Of a stretch of DNA of 64,000 nucleotides, positions 50,026 to 60,402 are shown piece by piece. The position numbers and the translations under genes are program-made. This stretch comes from Trichoplusia ni (Eukaryota > Arthropoda > Insecta > Lepidoptera > Noctuidae), in the NCBI RefSeq assembly GCF_003590095.1, contig NC_039481.1, positions 6,634,001 to 6,698,000 of the forward strand. The letters run 5' to 3'. The notes below the pieces were generated by a model, which was given only the letters and a program-made list of their open reading frames with translations, had not been told where the DNA came from and searched no databases. Within the stretch, counting starts at the first letter, position 1; each line of letters begins with the position of its first letter.

Positions 50026-51262
50026 CGCCCCGGCTATTTATGTGTATTGTGGTAGAACTTAGACGTGCATTTATTATAGTAAATGAATGATTATTTAAAA
50101 ATTAGGTAGTTTTTGTTTATAAGAAATCATCCTACTCTCTACTATAATTCCTACAATATTATTCCTTATAATTCCTTACTACTACTGACTACCCGCTTAG
50201 GCAGAGCAATAAAACAAACAGATAGGGTAAAACGATATATTTACATCTAATTCTTGTTATGTATAGAAAGTTTTGTATATTTTCCGGAGAAATCCATATT
50301 ATTGTTAACGATTTCTTAACACGGTGGTCAGGCAAACCAAGTACATACGAAAAAGCATAAAACGGGAAACAAATCATAGTTCATCTTTCGGTATAGTTTA
50401 CATATAATTTCAATAGTTATAAGAAAGCAAAGTCGTCGAATTTCTCACAGATGGAAAATCTATGACATAAAATTTATTCATAATCACATATTACTCAACC
50501 ATAGACATCGTAGACAGTCTATAAGGAAAGACAATCGCAAAATATTATCTAAATTTGAAAATGTTGAAACTATAATTCAGACCTATATATATTTCGTTGT
50601 ATTAATTTACAATGCAATGGAGCCTGTATTTGGTCCTGTAGTTGCGCAAAATGTGATGAACATTACAGAATACACATTATCTGATGAGTAGATAATAGTT
50701 TTCGGAATGAGATTTAAACTGCAGGGCCCCGATTCTGCTATTTACAGTGGCTGTTGAATTAATGGCAATAGAATTCAATTTGAAATTATTCCTATTCCCT
50801 TAAGCATTTTGTCATAATTGGAAGCTAATTGTTTTGACCTTGAGTGTGATTGTGTAGTAAAAATGCTTAAGAGAATACAAAAAGTGTCATTTGAGCCAAT
50901 TTTCATTCATTCATTGGCTATTGTTAATAGCAGAATCGGGGCTCAGGTTGCTTGTTGGTACCACTGCTATATTCTATCTAGTATAATGCTAATTCACGCG
51001 GTGTCTGGTGGGTGAATTCGGTATTGGCATACACTGCATACATTGGCAGAGAACGGTTTCACTTAAAATCCATCAAATTAATTCTACTACTGTCCTCGAC
51101 AATATCCTAAGATCTCATTCAACTAAAAATACATACTTCTTCATAAAAATACCCAAAAACTAAAATACTTATTGCACTACATTTGTAGGCAATATTTTCA
51201 CTACTATCACGAACTTGATATTCATATATTTACAAGTACGTGACCTTATCATAAATACCCTT
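50026..51262. other. Intergenic up to the assembly gap
   Basis: Contains the poly(A) signal noted for the preceding gene and a MITE at 50724-50943. Nothing coding is supported. Confidence 0.6.
50724..50943. mobile_element. MITE of about 220 bp (second copy of the family at 34588)
   Basis: Left end GGGCCCCGATTCTGCTATTT and right end complement GAGCCCCGATTCTGCTATTA are inverted copies extending about 30 bp. Two further internal inverted pieces (ATTCCCTTAAGCAT and ATGCTTAAGAGAAT) show a palindromic overall design. CAG flanks both ends and might be a target duplication. Confidence 0.75.
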
Positions 51263-52262
51263 NNNNNNNNNNNNNNNNNNNNNNNNNNNNNNNNNNNNNN
51301 NNNNNNNNNNNNNNNNNNNNNNNNNNNNNNNNNNNNNNNNNNNNNNNNNNNNNNNNNNNNNNNNNNNNNNNNNNNNNNNNNNNNNNNNNNNNNNNNNNNN
51401 NNNNNNNNNNNNNNNNNNNNNNNNNNNNNNNNNNNNNNNNNNNNNNNNNNNNNNNNNNNNNNNNNNNNNNNNNNNNNNNNNNNNNNNNNNNNNNNNNNNN
51501 NNNNNNNNNNNNNNNNNNNNNNNNNNNNNNNNNNNNNNNNNNNNNNNNNNNNNNNNNNNNNNNNNNNNNNNNNNNNNNNNNNNNNNNNNNNNNNNNNNNN
51601 NNNNNNNNNNNNNNNNNNNNNNNNNNNNNNNNNNNNNNNNNNNNNNNNNNNNNNNNNNNNNNNNNNNNNNNNNNNNNNNNNNNNNNNNNNNNNNNNNNNN
51701 NNNNNNNNNNNNNNNNNNNNNNNNNNNNNNNNNNNNNNNNNNNNNNNNNNNNNNNNNNNNNNNNNNNNNNNNNNNNNNNNNNNNNNNNNNNNNNNNNNNN
51801 NNNNNNNNNNNNNNNNNNNNNNNNNNNNNNNNNNNNNNNNNNNNNNNNNNNNNNNNNNNNNNNNNNNNNNNNNNNNNNNNNNNNNNNNNNNNNNNNNNNN
51901 NNNNNNNNNNNNNNNNNNNNNNNNNNNNNNNNNNNNNNNNNNNNNNNNNNNNNNNNNNNNNNNNNNNNNNNNNNNNNNNNNNNNNNNNNNNNNNNNNNNN
52001 NNNNNNNNNNNNNNNNNNNNNNNNNNNNNNNNNNNNNNNNNNNNNNNNNNNNNNNNNNNNNNNNNNNNNNNNNNNNNNNNNNNNNNNNNNNNNNNNNNNN
52101 NNNNNNNNNNNNNNNNNNNNNNNNNNNNNNNNNNNNNNNNNNNNNNNNNNNNNNNNNNNNNNNNNNNNNNNNNNNNNNNNNNNNNNNNNNNNNNNNNNNN
52201 NNNNNNNNNNNNNNNNNNNNNNNNNNNNNNNNNNNNNNNNNNNNNNNNNNNNNNNNNNNNNN
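51263..52262. other. Assembly gap, exactly 1000 N
   Basis: A run of exactly 1000 N. The round number indicates a placeholder of unknown true length joining two contigs. Reading frames drawn through it are meaningless. Confidence 0.99.
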
Positions 52263-53722
52263 AAATTCCAAAAACATTTTCTACAACCCTCCTGGCCCTA
52301 CAGAGTCTATAGTTGAAAATTCGTTTCATTGTGCCACGGTTATGAATACCCGGGTACGGCCTCATCAAGTTTTCCGATAATGGGAATGCACTATCGCCCA
52401 GTATTACATAAGGAAGGTCAGGTCCATCTGGTGATATCGTTTCTTGGTTTGGAAAATTAAGACGGTGTTCCACCATTCTTTGATAGAAACTCGTTTCTTG
52501 AAAGATGCCACTGTCAGATGCTCTTCCTTTCGCACCACAGTTTGCATATATAACATTATAAGATGCATCTACAATAGCCAGTAGTACAATACTTAACTGA
52601 TCTTTGTAGTTGTAGTAATCACTGTTACTATTGCTAGGCGCTTCAATAACCACATGCTTCCCATCTATAGCTCCGACACAGTGTGGAAAATTCCATAATT
52701 CGTTCCACTCACGGGCCTTTTCTTTCCAGTGCGCTTCGGAACTCGGAACCTTAAAAAAAAAGTGTTTAAAATTGCAGGCAAACCGTGAAGACCTCCTGGC
52801 AACTGAGGAGCCAGAACAGCAATCGGAGCAGCAGAAACCACAATCTCCACTTCCACCATCCCCACTACCATCTACAAGTAGCAAAAAGCATCTAAAAGAA
52901 AAGTGGATGACAATCTAAGTGAAGTATTTGAAATAGTTAAATCTGCAAAACGCAAAATGGATGAATCTAAGGATGAATATGATATTTATGGGCAATACGT
53001 CGCTTCAGAATTAAGAGCGGTACAAAACGAGACTGCCGTAATACAAGCCAAGGCTTATATTAATAATATTTTAATAGACATGCGAATGGGCAAATACAAT
53101 TATGGTTACGGATATCATAGCCATCCCGGATATGAAACTGCGTCGACACCAGCAAGTTCAACCTCACAAAAAGAACTTGAAACCATTGAAGAGATAGTTT
53201 CACAAATCGCATCAGTAGAAGAAACCGATAGTAGTACCCAGTAGATAGTTCGCCTAATTTTGTATAATTAATAAAAAAAATATTGATTCATAACTTAGTT
53301 TTTCTTACCTGGATGTAGTTCTTCAACACACGTATTATATTCTTACAAACTTCGGGTATGATCCGGCTGATTAATTGTTTGGAAACTCTAAAAGTGTATG
53401 AGAGTGAAGAATATGAATCTCCAGTAGCTAAATATCTTAAAGTAATGGCTAGTCTTGTTTCAGCGGTAACTGCACTTCGTAAGTTTGTATCTTGTTTCTC
53501 TATAAATGGTCCAACATTTTGCAAAAGATATTTAAAATCTGATTTTGACATTCGTAGAAAGTTTATAAATGATCCATCAAACATGCATAAATCACTTAAT
53601 ACGTCTTGTCTTCTTAGCAAGTAATTCCTGACCCACCATCTTTTACGTTTCTTTTTACTAGAAATGGACTTATGCAAAAAAATGTAGGCACCACATAACA
53701 ACACTACTTCCTCGGGCGACAT
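52263..53722 (-). CDS. HARBI1-like DDE transposase (3' end lost in gap)
   Basis: Two exons on the minus strand: 53722-53309 (138 codons, beginning MSPEEVVLLCGAYIF) and 52749 to the gap at 52263, joined in phase 0 across GT-AG. Exon 1 has the N-terminal helical part (LAITLRYLATGDSYSSLSYTF, then SKQLISRIIPEVCKNI). Exon 2 has the catalytic core: first Asp in CVGAIDGKHV, second in VILGDSAFPL, and Glu in RRVVENVFG. All three DDE residues are therefore visible. No stop or frameshift is seen before the gap. The ORF drawn through the Ns is not real. Confidence 0.85.
52790..53244 (+). pseudogene. C-terminal part of a MADF/BESS-type transposon protein, frameshifted
   Basis: The plus-strand frame from an acceptor-like TTGCAG runs ANREDLLATEEPEQQSEQQ to SSKKHLKEK, then continues in another frame as DDNLSEVFEIVKSAKRKMDE and EYDIYGQYVASELRAVQNE to a stop at 53242-53244. 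Such a DEYDxxGxYVAxxLR segment typifies the tails of MADF proteins. The frame change lies near 52898-52902 in an A-rich stretch. It may be a real mutation or a base-calling error. The piece lies in the intron of the opposite-strand transposase. Upstream exons are not visible. Confidence 0.6.
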
Positions 53723-54564
53723 AACCTAAGCAACTGACTGTGTGGACGGCAGAGTTTCCGAAACATTGTTCCTGGAAACATTTACGTGATGTTTCAGAAA
53801 CTGTGTATCCGAAACACTGTTGCTCAGTGAATACATGGCTTATAGGTGTGTAAAATACCGATCTAAATTCGTCAAATAATAAAGTGCGATTTTTTGATAT
53901 TATCTTCAGAATATTATATAAAACCCCCTTTTTCATTGCCAGACACTTCACATCGTGGCAACCCCTTGCCAGACACCCTTAATGTTCATGAAATTATAGT
54001 TTAACTTACGTTATAGTATAAAAGCTGATTTTTATATATAATACTTGGGTAATAAGTAGATGATGTTTCGTCATTAGCCAGACATTTTTTATAGTTCCAA
54101 CCCCTTGCCAGACAAGCATGTAGGGTAGCTGTAGGAGCGAGCGCGAGGCAGTATGTATATGAGTGAGTGCGAGTGAGATGGCGAGTTAAGTCTACCGCGA
54201 TACCTCACTGCGCAGTTGTTATTTCTACTTTTTTTTTATTTATTTATTCAGTTAACACAGGTACACGTTATACTTATGACATAGTACAGTGTCTCACAAA
54301 ACAGTACACACTGTTTGTCTGCGAGATCAAAAGTATATAAACTTATAAAAAAAACTTAAATTATACGTATTATTATATAAACTTATAAAAAAACTTAAAT
54401 TATACATATTATTATATAAACTTATACTGCGCATGTATTGTTTAGTACTCAGTACATGTTTACATCAGCTAAAATAATATAATATAGTATGATACGTAGA
54501 TATATGTTTACAATTTGTTTATGTGACTTTTTAAATAAAAGTGATTTTGTATTAAAAATAAGTC

Positions 54565-54825
54565 ATGGGTGATACATTAATTTGTGTTATTTGCAACAAA
54601 AGTAGTGGCAAAATAACATTATTTTCTGACGAGACATTGAAAAAATGTGAATTAATTTTAAAATTGCGAAAAAAACATAACCTTAAGTACAATGACATCA
54701 TTTTTCCACGTGAATACACAGAGGGTGGCTATCACAGGGAATGTTACAAATCATTCACAGGGCTAATGAAAAAATATTTTACCTCAGAACCAAAAAATTC
54801 TCAAATTTTTAACAATTTAAGGTAA
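54565..54825 (+). CDS. Short transposon-borne zinc-binding domain, 86 residues (copy 2)
   Basis: Same 86-residue sequence as 43936-44196, with CxxC and HxxxC. The copia element lies only 10 bp beyond its stop codon. Confidence 0.55.
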   Translation: MGDTLICVICNKSSGKITLFSDETLKKCELILKLRKKHNLKYNDIIFPREYTEGGYHRECYKSFTGLMKKYFTSEPKNSQIFNNLR

Positions 54826-54835
54826 TTGTAGCATC

Positions 54836-55034
54836 TGTTAGGACTTTTGGAATAAAATGCAGATGCAGAGTTAACACACAATGGATTTTTATTTAGATGA
54901 AGTTTTACAAACGCCCGACGTCCACCATGACCGATTGCAGAGAGAGAGTTGCCAGTGTAACAAAACAAAAAAAACATCTATATATCAAACATAAGTGTTG
55001 CCTCACATAATAGGTTGCTACAGCATATTTAACA
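54836..55034 (-). repeat. copia LTR (3' LTR in element orientation)
   Basis: 199 bp, plus strand starts TGTTAGGACTTTTGGAATAA and ends CAGCATATTTAACA; by eye identical to 59368-59566. On the plus strand it contains TTTTATTTAGATG. Preceded by the GCATC target duplicate. Confidence 0.95.
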
Positions 55035-55269
55035 CACCCCCTCAACACTTAATTTTTGATTGATTAACCTGCTTAAACTAATATATCTAACTTTACCTTT
55101 ATGTCTAGCAACTCTAGCATAACAACATCAAAGATAACTACCCCTTTATAACACAGTGGACACACTTGCCTTAACAACATAATACACATCCAGCCCTTAA
55201 CAAAATCAGTAAAAATTAAAACAAATTCAGAAGCAACACTAATAAAATATCACCCCCTTAATGGAAAAC

Positions 55270-56205
55270 TTATTTTAAAATCTTACTTCTAAGTTTTACA
55301 TACAACTGTCCACCTAATGCTTTAGTAAACATATCTCCAAGATTATCAGAACTACTAACATAGGATAGACTTACACAACCGTCATTAATTTTCTCTATGA
55401 TAAAATGATATTTTACATCAATATGCTTAAGCCTCTTATTACTGAAATTGTTTTCTGCTATTTTGATTACACTCTGGTTATCCTCATTAATCTTTACTTC
55501 CAATTTAAATCCAAAATCTAATAATAAGTTTTTTAACAAGCATGACTCAACTATACCTAAACACAGTGCTACATATTCTGCCTCAGTTGATGACAAAGAT
55601 ACACATAATTGCTTTTTAGTACACCAAGATATTACACAATCAAATACTTTAAATATATATCCTGAAGTAGATTTTCTGTCTTTTGTGTCACCAGCCCAAT
55701 CAGCATCAACATAACCCTCCAATTTATCATTACCATTACAACCATACACCAATGACAAATCTACTGTACCTTTCACATATCTCAATACACGCTGTAAACA
55801 TTTTAATAGCAACATACTAGCACAGTGCTGATATCTACTTAAGAAACCAATCGCTACACACAAATCAGGCCTTGTAGCATTAGAAGCGTACAGCAAATTT
55901 CCAATTATCTGCCTACATTTCAATTCGATTTCTTTACTTTCAGATTTTTCCCTTCTTAACAATTCAAACTTAAAATTCTGATCAATAGGTATGTTACAAG
56001 CTTTGCAATCAGACATCCCATACTTTCTTAATACTTTTAACAAATAATCCTTCTGATTTATAACAGTCTTTCCATTTTCTACATCCTGTTCAATGCTAAT
56101 ACCTAAATAGTTACAAGCCATACCTAAATCTTTCATAGCAAAGTTCTTACACAATTTCTCCTTGAACTTTCTGATCTGTATGTCACTATCACTAAAATAT
56201 AGCAA
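55270..56205 (-). CDS. copia Pol, remainder: end of reverse transcriptase and RNase H
   Basis: 311-codon open frame continuing the polyprotein after the frame break. It holds the RT thumb region (FAMKDLGMACNYLGISIEQD) and the RNase H domain with DADWAGDTKDRKSTSGYIF and SSTEAEYVAL; it ends at 55270 shortly before the polypurine tract. It is unlikely to be made separately. Either the element is mutated here or the break is a consensus error. Confidence 0.88.
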   Translation of the reverse strand: MLYFSDSDIQIRKFKEKLCKNFAMKDLGMACNYLGISIEQDVENGKTVINQKDYLLKVLRKYGMSDCKACNIPIDQNFKFELLRREKSESKEIELKCRQIIGNLLYASNATRPDLCVAIGFLSRYQHCASMLLLKCLQRVLRYVKGTVDLSLVYGCNGNDKLEGYVDADWAGDTKDRKSTSGYIFKVFDCVISWCTKKQLCVSLSSTEAEYVALCLGIVESCLLKNLLLDFGFKLEVKINEDNQSVIKIAENNFSNKRLKHIDVKYHFIIEKINDGCVSLSYVSSSDNLGDMFTKALGGQLYVKLRSKILK

Positions 56206-56206
56206 A

Positions 56207-59203
56207 TCATCTACAAAAAATTAGCACATAAATGGAATACTCCTTACAACATTTAAAATACAAACATGGATCATTTTTGGATTTTATGAAACCATCACTA
56301 CACATAAAATCATTAAACTTTCTATTCCAGTACTTAGGACTTTTCTTCAATCCGTATATAGACTTATTTAATTTACCTATTCCTCCATTAGGTAGTTTCA
56401 TGTACACAGGTTCATCAATGTCACCGTAAAGAAAGGCTCCTGTTACATCCATCTGGTATACTGGAAGTTTCTTTTTTACTGCTACAGCTAACAAAGTACG
56501 GAAAGAAGTCAAACTTGCAACGGGGGCATAAACTTCTGCACCATCCATATCAGTCTGCTCAAAACCCCTAGCAACTAATCGGGCCTTGTATTGAATTTCT
56601 TGGCTTGGATTTTCTTTTATCCTGTACACCCATTTACTGTTTATTACCTTTATTCCCTTTGGCACCATTGCTACTTCACTCCATGTATTATTTTCTTTCA
56701 ATGTGGTAATTTCTCTGTTCATAGCTTCTATCCAATTTTCTTTGTCTTCACACTCCATGGCTTCCTTAAGGGTACTAGGTTCATTATGCATGCTTATAAA
56801 ACCAACCTCATAATCATCAAACCAATTGGGTGCTTTTCTAGAGCGTGTTCTTCTACTATCATTTACTTCTTGAATTTCTTCATCCTCTATAATTTCCTCT
56901 TCTAGAAATTCCACTTCTTGCATGATATTGTCACTTTCCTCACAATCCTCAAATTCTTCATTTTCTTCAGTGTTCGACACAGACTGGTATTCTTCATTGT
57001 TCAAGTTTTCTTCTATATCTAAATATATACACTCTTCTTCCTGCTCTGCTTTTTCAGGTTTATCATGTTTCTTCACAAATGTAACATCTCTCACTACTTC
57101 CACTGCATTTTGCCTTGGAAAATAGATCCTAAACCCTTTTGTGTACTCTCCGTAACCTACAAAAATACCTTTTTCTCCTTTTGCATCAAATTTCTTCCTT
57201 TTTTCTTTTGGTATGTGCACAAAGACTTCACTGCCAAATGTATGTAAACCATTAACATCAAACTTTTTCCCTGACCATGACTCGTATGGTGTTTTTCCTT
57301 CTTCTTTGCTATGGTAAGTTCTATTTAGAGTGTACACAACTGTGTTAATCGCTTCAGCCCAGAATACTTTGTCCATTCTTTTTGCATGCAACAAAGTTCT
57401 TGCTCCTTCAACTAGAGTCCTCATATCTCTTTCAGCTTTCCCATTTTGCTCTGGACAATAAGGTACTGTAGTCTCATGTGTCACTCCATGCTCTGCCAAT
57501 AAGGTTTTCATTTCTGCATTTACAAATTCTGTCCCATTATCACTGCGAAGTGTACAAACTGGATTATTCAATGTTTTTGCCCTCATAATAAATTCTTTAA
57601 TTTTTTCAACAGTTTCCGACTTGTAAGTTAAGAAATAAATTGTCCTATAGTTTGAGAAATCATCCTTTAATAAAAGAAAGTACCTTGACCCTCCTATTGA
57701 CTTTTTTTCTATTGGCCCACACAAATCAGCATGCACCAACTCACCTGTCTTACTTGTAGATCTTCTACTACTATCAAATGGTAATCTATGCTGTTTGCCT
57801 TGTACACAAGCTGTACATGTGTCAATTGGTGACTCACTAAAATCAATATTATTTTTCTTTAAAATTCGTTTCACTTCCATATAATTTTGATGTACTAACC
57901 TCTCATGCCATTCACTTAACTCAAGTTTAGCTACATTAGCCGCCAAAGATTCTGACTTAAAGTCCATTACATACAGCTTCGAACATGATTCCTTATTAGC
58001 AATAGCACACACTCTATTATCCTTGGAAAATACACACTGATCATTAGTCATACTCACTTGAAAACCATTGCATACCACACTACCTACAGAAAATAAATTA
58101 ATCTTTAATTTAGGAACATGCAAAACATTGTTTATCGAGCAACTGACATATTCTTCACCATCAAATGCCATTAATTTTATTTTGCCTATACCTAGAGCAT
58201 TTAGGTGTCGTCCATCACCTATCATCACAACCTTAGGAGTGGATAACCTTTCATATTCACAAAATAATTCCTTCTGATATGTCATATGGTGACTGGCACC
58301 GCTGTCTACCAACCATTTTTCATCTATTAAACCATCACTTGCGCTAACTGGCACTTTAGACACAAAAGCATTTTCAGTTTTCTTATTATTTTTAGTAGCT
58401 TTACATTTGTCCTTAAAATGACCTGGCTTTTGACAGTTAAAACACACATCTTTAAGCTTACAATCTTTCTTCAAATGACCTGACTTGTTACATAAAAAAC
58501 ATTTATAATTACCTTTGTTTTTACCTTTCTGACCTTTAGAAAACAATGCTACACTTTCGTCTACCTTACTGCTACTCTTATTATTTAGACGTTCCTCTTC
58601 AACCAAGAGCCGTGCCGTTAAATTATCAACAGTCTGTTTTTCTTCTGCACATGATTCCCACGCACTAACAAAGTGAGAATACTTCGGTGGAAGTGACATG
58701 ATGATTTTCGACATAGCCATCCTGTCGGTTACCGCTTCTCCCAGTCGCCTCAAGCTCTGCTGCTGTTCCTGCACCTTGGAAATAAAGTCCGCGACACTCA
58801 TGTCATTTTCAAATTTTAGGGCAAAGAATCGCTGCTGTTGCAGCATCAGTGACGTTTCTCCACTTTTTTCATATATACTGTGCAGCCGGTTCCATACTTC
58901 ATGCGCTGTTTGACAAGTAACTACTTGATGTAGAACTGGTTCCGCCAATCTTGTCACAATTGCACTCATCGCCTTCAAATCCTTGTCTGCCGACGCCTGC
59001 TCGGGCTCCGCTGACGCCTGACCGGGCTTCGCCGACACTTTATCTGGTTTTGTCGCTGCCGCTGCACTGCCATTACTGGGTTTGAGATTCGGATTCGTTA
59101 CAACCTGGTATAATCCTTGTTCTCTCAAAATCACCGCCATCTGGAATCTCCAGACGCTCCAGTTCTTTGCTCCCTCCAGTCGTATTACGCCGAGCTTTTC
59201 CAT
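56207..59203 (-). CDS. copia Gag-Pol polyprotein, first frame (interrupted in reverse transcriptase)
   Basis: The frame is open from 59335, but ATG 59203 (MEKLGVIRLEGAKNWSVW) is the likely start because Gag homology begins there. Domains in order: UBN2-type Gag; two CCHC zinc knuckles (about 58510-58470 and 58446-58405); protease DSGASHHM (about 58300); integrase with HHCC region, then Asp in HADLCGP, Asp in LRSDNGTEF, Glu in PEQNGKAERD; reverse transcriptase with YKARLVARGFEQ and YQMDVTGAFLYGD. The frame stops at 56207 exactly at the catalytic Asp-Asp box, owing to a one-base length change in an A6 run (56215-56220, plus strand). The remainder continues in the next frame at 56205. Confidence 0.92.
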   Translation of the reverse strand: MEKLGVIRLEGAKNWSVWRFQMAVILREQGLYQVVTNPNLKPSNGSAAAATKPDKVSAKPGQASAEPEQASADKDLKAMSAIVTRLAEPVLHQVVTCQTAHEVWNRLHSIYEKSGETSLMLQQQRFFALKFENDMSVADFISKVQEQQQSLRRLGEAVTDRMAMSKIIMSLPPKYSHFVSAWESCAEEKQTVDNLTARLLVEEERLNNKSSSKVDESVALFSKGQKGKNKGNYKCFLCNKSGHLKKDCKLKDVCFNCQKPGHFKDKCKATKNNKKTENAFVSKVPVSASDGLIDEKWLVDSGASHHMTYQKELFCEYERLSTPKVVMIGDGRHLNALGIGKIKLMAFDGEEYVSCSINNVLHVPKLKINLFSVGSVVCNGFQVSMTNDQCVFSKDNRVCAIANKESCSKLYVMDFKSESLAANVAKLELSEWHERLVHQNYMEVKRILKKNNIDFSESPIDTCTACVQGKQHRLPFDSSRRSTSKTGELVHADLCGPIEKKSIGGSRYFLLLKDDFSNYRTIYFLTYKSETVEKIKEFIMRAKTLNNPVCTLRSDNGTEFVNAEMKTLLAEHGVTHETTVPYCPEQNGKAERDMRTLVEGARTLLHAKRMDKVFWAEAINTVVYTLNRTYHSKEEGKTPYESWSGKKFDVNGLHTFGSEVFVHIPKEKRKKFDAKGEKGIFVGYGEYTKGFRIYFPRQNAVEVVRDVTFVKKHDKPEKAEQEEECIYLDIEENLNNEEYQSVSNTEENEEFEDCEESDNIMQEVEFLEEEIIEDEEIQEVNDSRRTRSRKAPNWFDDYEVGFISMHNEPSTLKEAMECEDKENWIEAMNREITTLKENNTWSEVAMVPKGIKVINSKWVYRIKENPSQEIQYKARLVARGFEQTDMDGAEVYAPVASLTSFRTLLAVAVKKKLPVYQMDVTGAFLYGDIDEPVYMKLPNGGIGKLNKSIYGLKKSPKYWNRKFNDFMCSDGFIKSKNDPCLYFKCCKEYSIYVLIFCR

Positions 59204-59367
59204 CTTGATATTTCGTCTCGCAATAACAAAGCAAACCGAGTGACGCCAAAAATGCCGGCCGCCACCGCGTTCCTTCTTGCTTGTCGACACCCGACCAAGC
59301 TCCTTCCAGACGATTAATCCAAAGCCAATCTTCACCTAAATACGTTTACGGGCCTGGGCCCATAACC

Positions 59368-59566
59368 TGTTAGGACTTTTGGAATAAAATGCAGATGCAG
59401 AGTTAACACACAATGGATTTTTATTTAGATGAAGTTTTACAAACGCCCGACGTCCACCATGACCGATTGCAGAGAGAGAGTTGCCAGTGTAACAAAACAA
59501 AAAAAACATCTATATATCAAACATAAGTGTTGCCTCACATAATAGGTTGCTACAGCATATTTAACA
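59368..59566 (-). repeat. copia LTR (5' LTR in element orientation)
   Basis: Identical 199-bp partner of 54836-55034. The primer-binding site lies immediately to its left (about 59354-59367). Followed by GCATC and return to the interrupted host transposon. Confidence 0.95.
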
Positions 59567-60402
59567 GCATCGAATGTCTTTCCTTAAGATGTTTTTAAAA
59601 TTTACATAGATTATTAGTTAAATAAATCTGCGCCAAAAAGTTTATTTGCATGAGTCATTCTAATCACAAATCTCTTCTTAAGACATACAATGTTTGTCTG
59701 GCAAGGGGTTAGAACTATAAAAAATGTCTGGCTAATAAGGAAACATCATCTAATTATTACCCAAATATTATATATAGAAATCAGCTATTACACTTTAACG
59801 TAAGTAATGATATAATTAATATCATTCTTATCATTTATAACGAATATTTAATTAATAATAATTGAAGATAGCACATATTATTGTTTTAGTTGATGTAAGC
59901 ATGTATTAAATACTAAACAATACAAACGCATCTCACTCGCACCCACTTATATACATACTGCCTCGCGCTCGCTCCTACAGCTACCCTACATGCTTGTCTG
60001 GCAAGGGGTTGGAACTATAAAAAATGTCTGGCTAATGACGAAACATCATCTACTTATTACCCAAGTATTATATATAAAAATCAGCTTTTATACTATAACG
60101 TAAGTTAAACTATAATTTCATGAACATTAAGGGTGTCTGGCAAGGGGTTGCCACGATGTGAAGTGTCTGGCAATGAAAAAGGGGGTTTTTTTATAATATT
60201 CTGAAGATAATATCAAAAAATCGCACTTTATTATTTGACGAATTTAGATCGGTATTTTACACACCTTTAGTACCGTTTACCTGCCTAAGCCACTATAACC
60301 CAAACTTCATAATGGTCCATCGTTCTTACCTGGGTTGGGAGTATGCGCTGACAAACTTTCAGCTTTTATAAAATAACGAAGGTCTGGGGTTCACGGGCTC
60401 TT

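Larger units (their letters stand above)
52263..53843. mobile_element. PIF/Harbinger DNA transposon, truncated by the gap
   Basis: Carries a HARBI1-type transposase on the minus strand (53722 to the gap) and part of a MADF-type DNA-binding protein on the plus strand (about 52790-53244). This two-gene content is characteristic of the superfamily. The outer end is probably at 53843, where sequence switches to the inverted-repeat transposon at a point that in copy 1 is a TAA (43213-43215), the preferred Harbinger target. The terminal 120 bp contain repeated TTTCxGAAAC motifs. The other terminus would lie in the gap. Confidence 0.75.
54836..59566 (-). mobile_element. Ty1/copia LTR retrotransposon, full length, 4731 bp
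   Basis: Two identical 199-bp LTRs (54836-55034 and 59368-59566) begin TG and end CA. GCATC is duplicated at 54831-54835 and 59567-59571. Coding is on the minus strand, so the 5' LTR is at 59368-59566. Next to it, complement GGTTATGGGCCCAG is the copia-type primer site matching an internal stretch of initiator tRNA-Met. A GAGGGGGTG purine tract adjoins the other LTR. Gene order protease, integrase, reverse transcriptase, RNase H is copia-like. Identical LTRs and intact target duplication imply very recent insertion. Confidence 0.96.
53844..60402. mobile_element. Long-inverted-repeat transposon, copy 2 (left tip missing, split by copia)
   Basis: Left part 53844-54835 and right part 59567-60402 correspond to 43216-44206 and 44202-45037 of copy 1. 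The left 136 bp are absent at the Harbinger junction. The right arm is complete. Confidence 0.88.

Noticed and set aside
51215..52884. Long open frames through the gap on both strands
   Set aside because: Artefacts of translating Ns; only the real bases to 52263 support a transposase.
55034..59368. Possibility that the LTR element is an errantivirus or Gypsy-type
   Set aside because: Integrase precedes reverse transcriptase, there is no envelope frame, and the primer site is the copia-type internal initiator tRNA.
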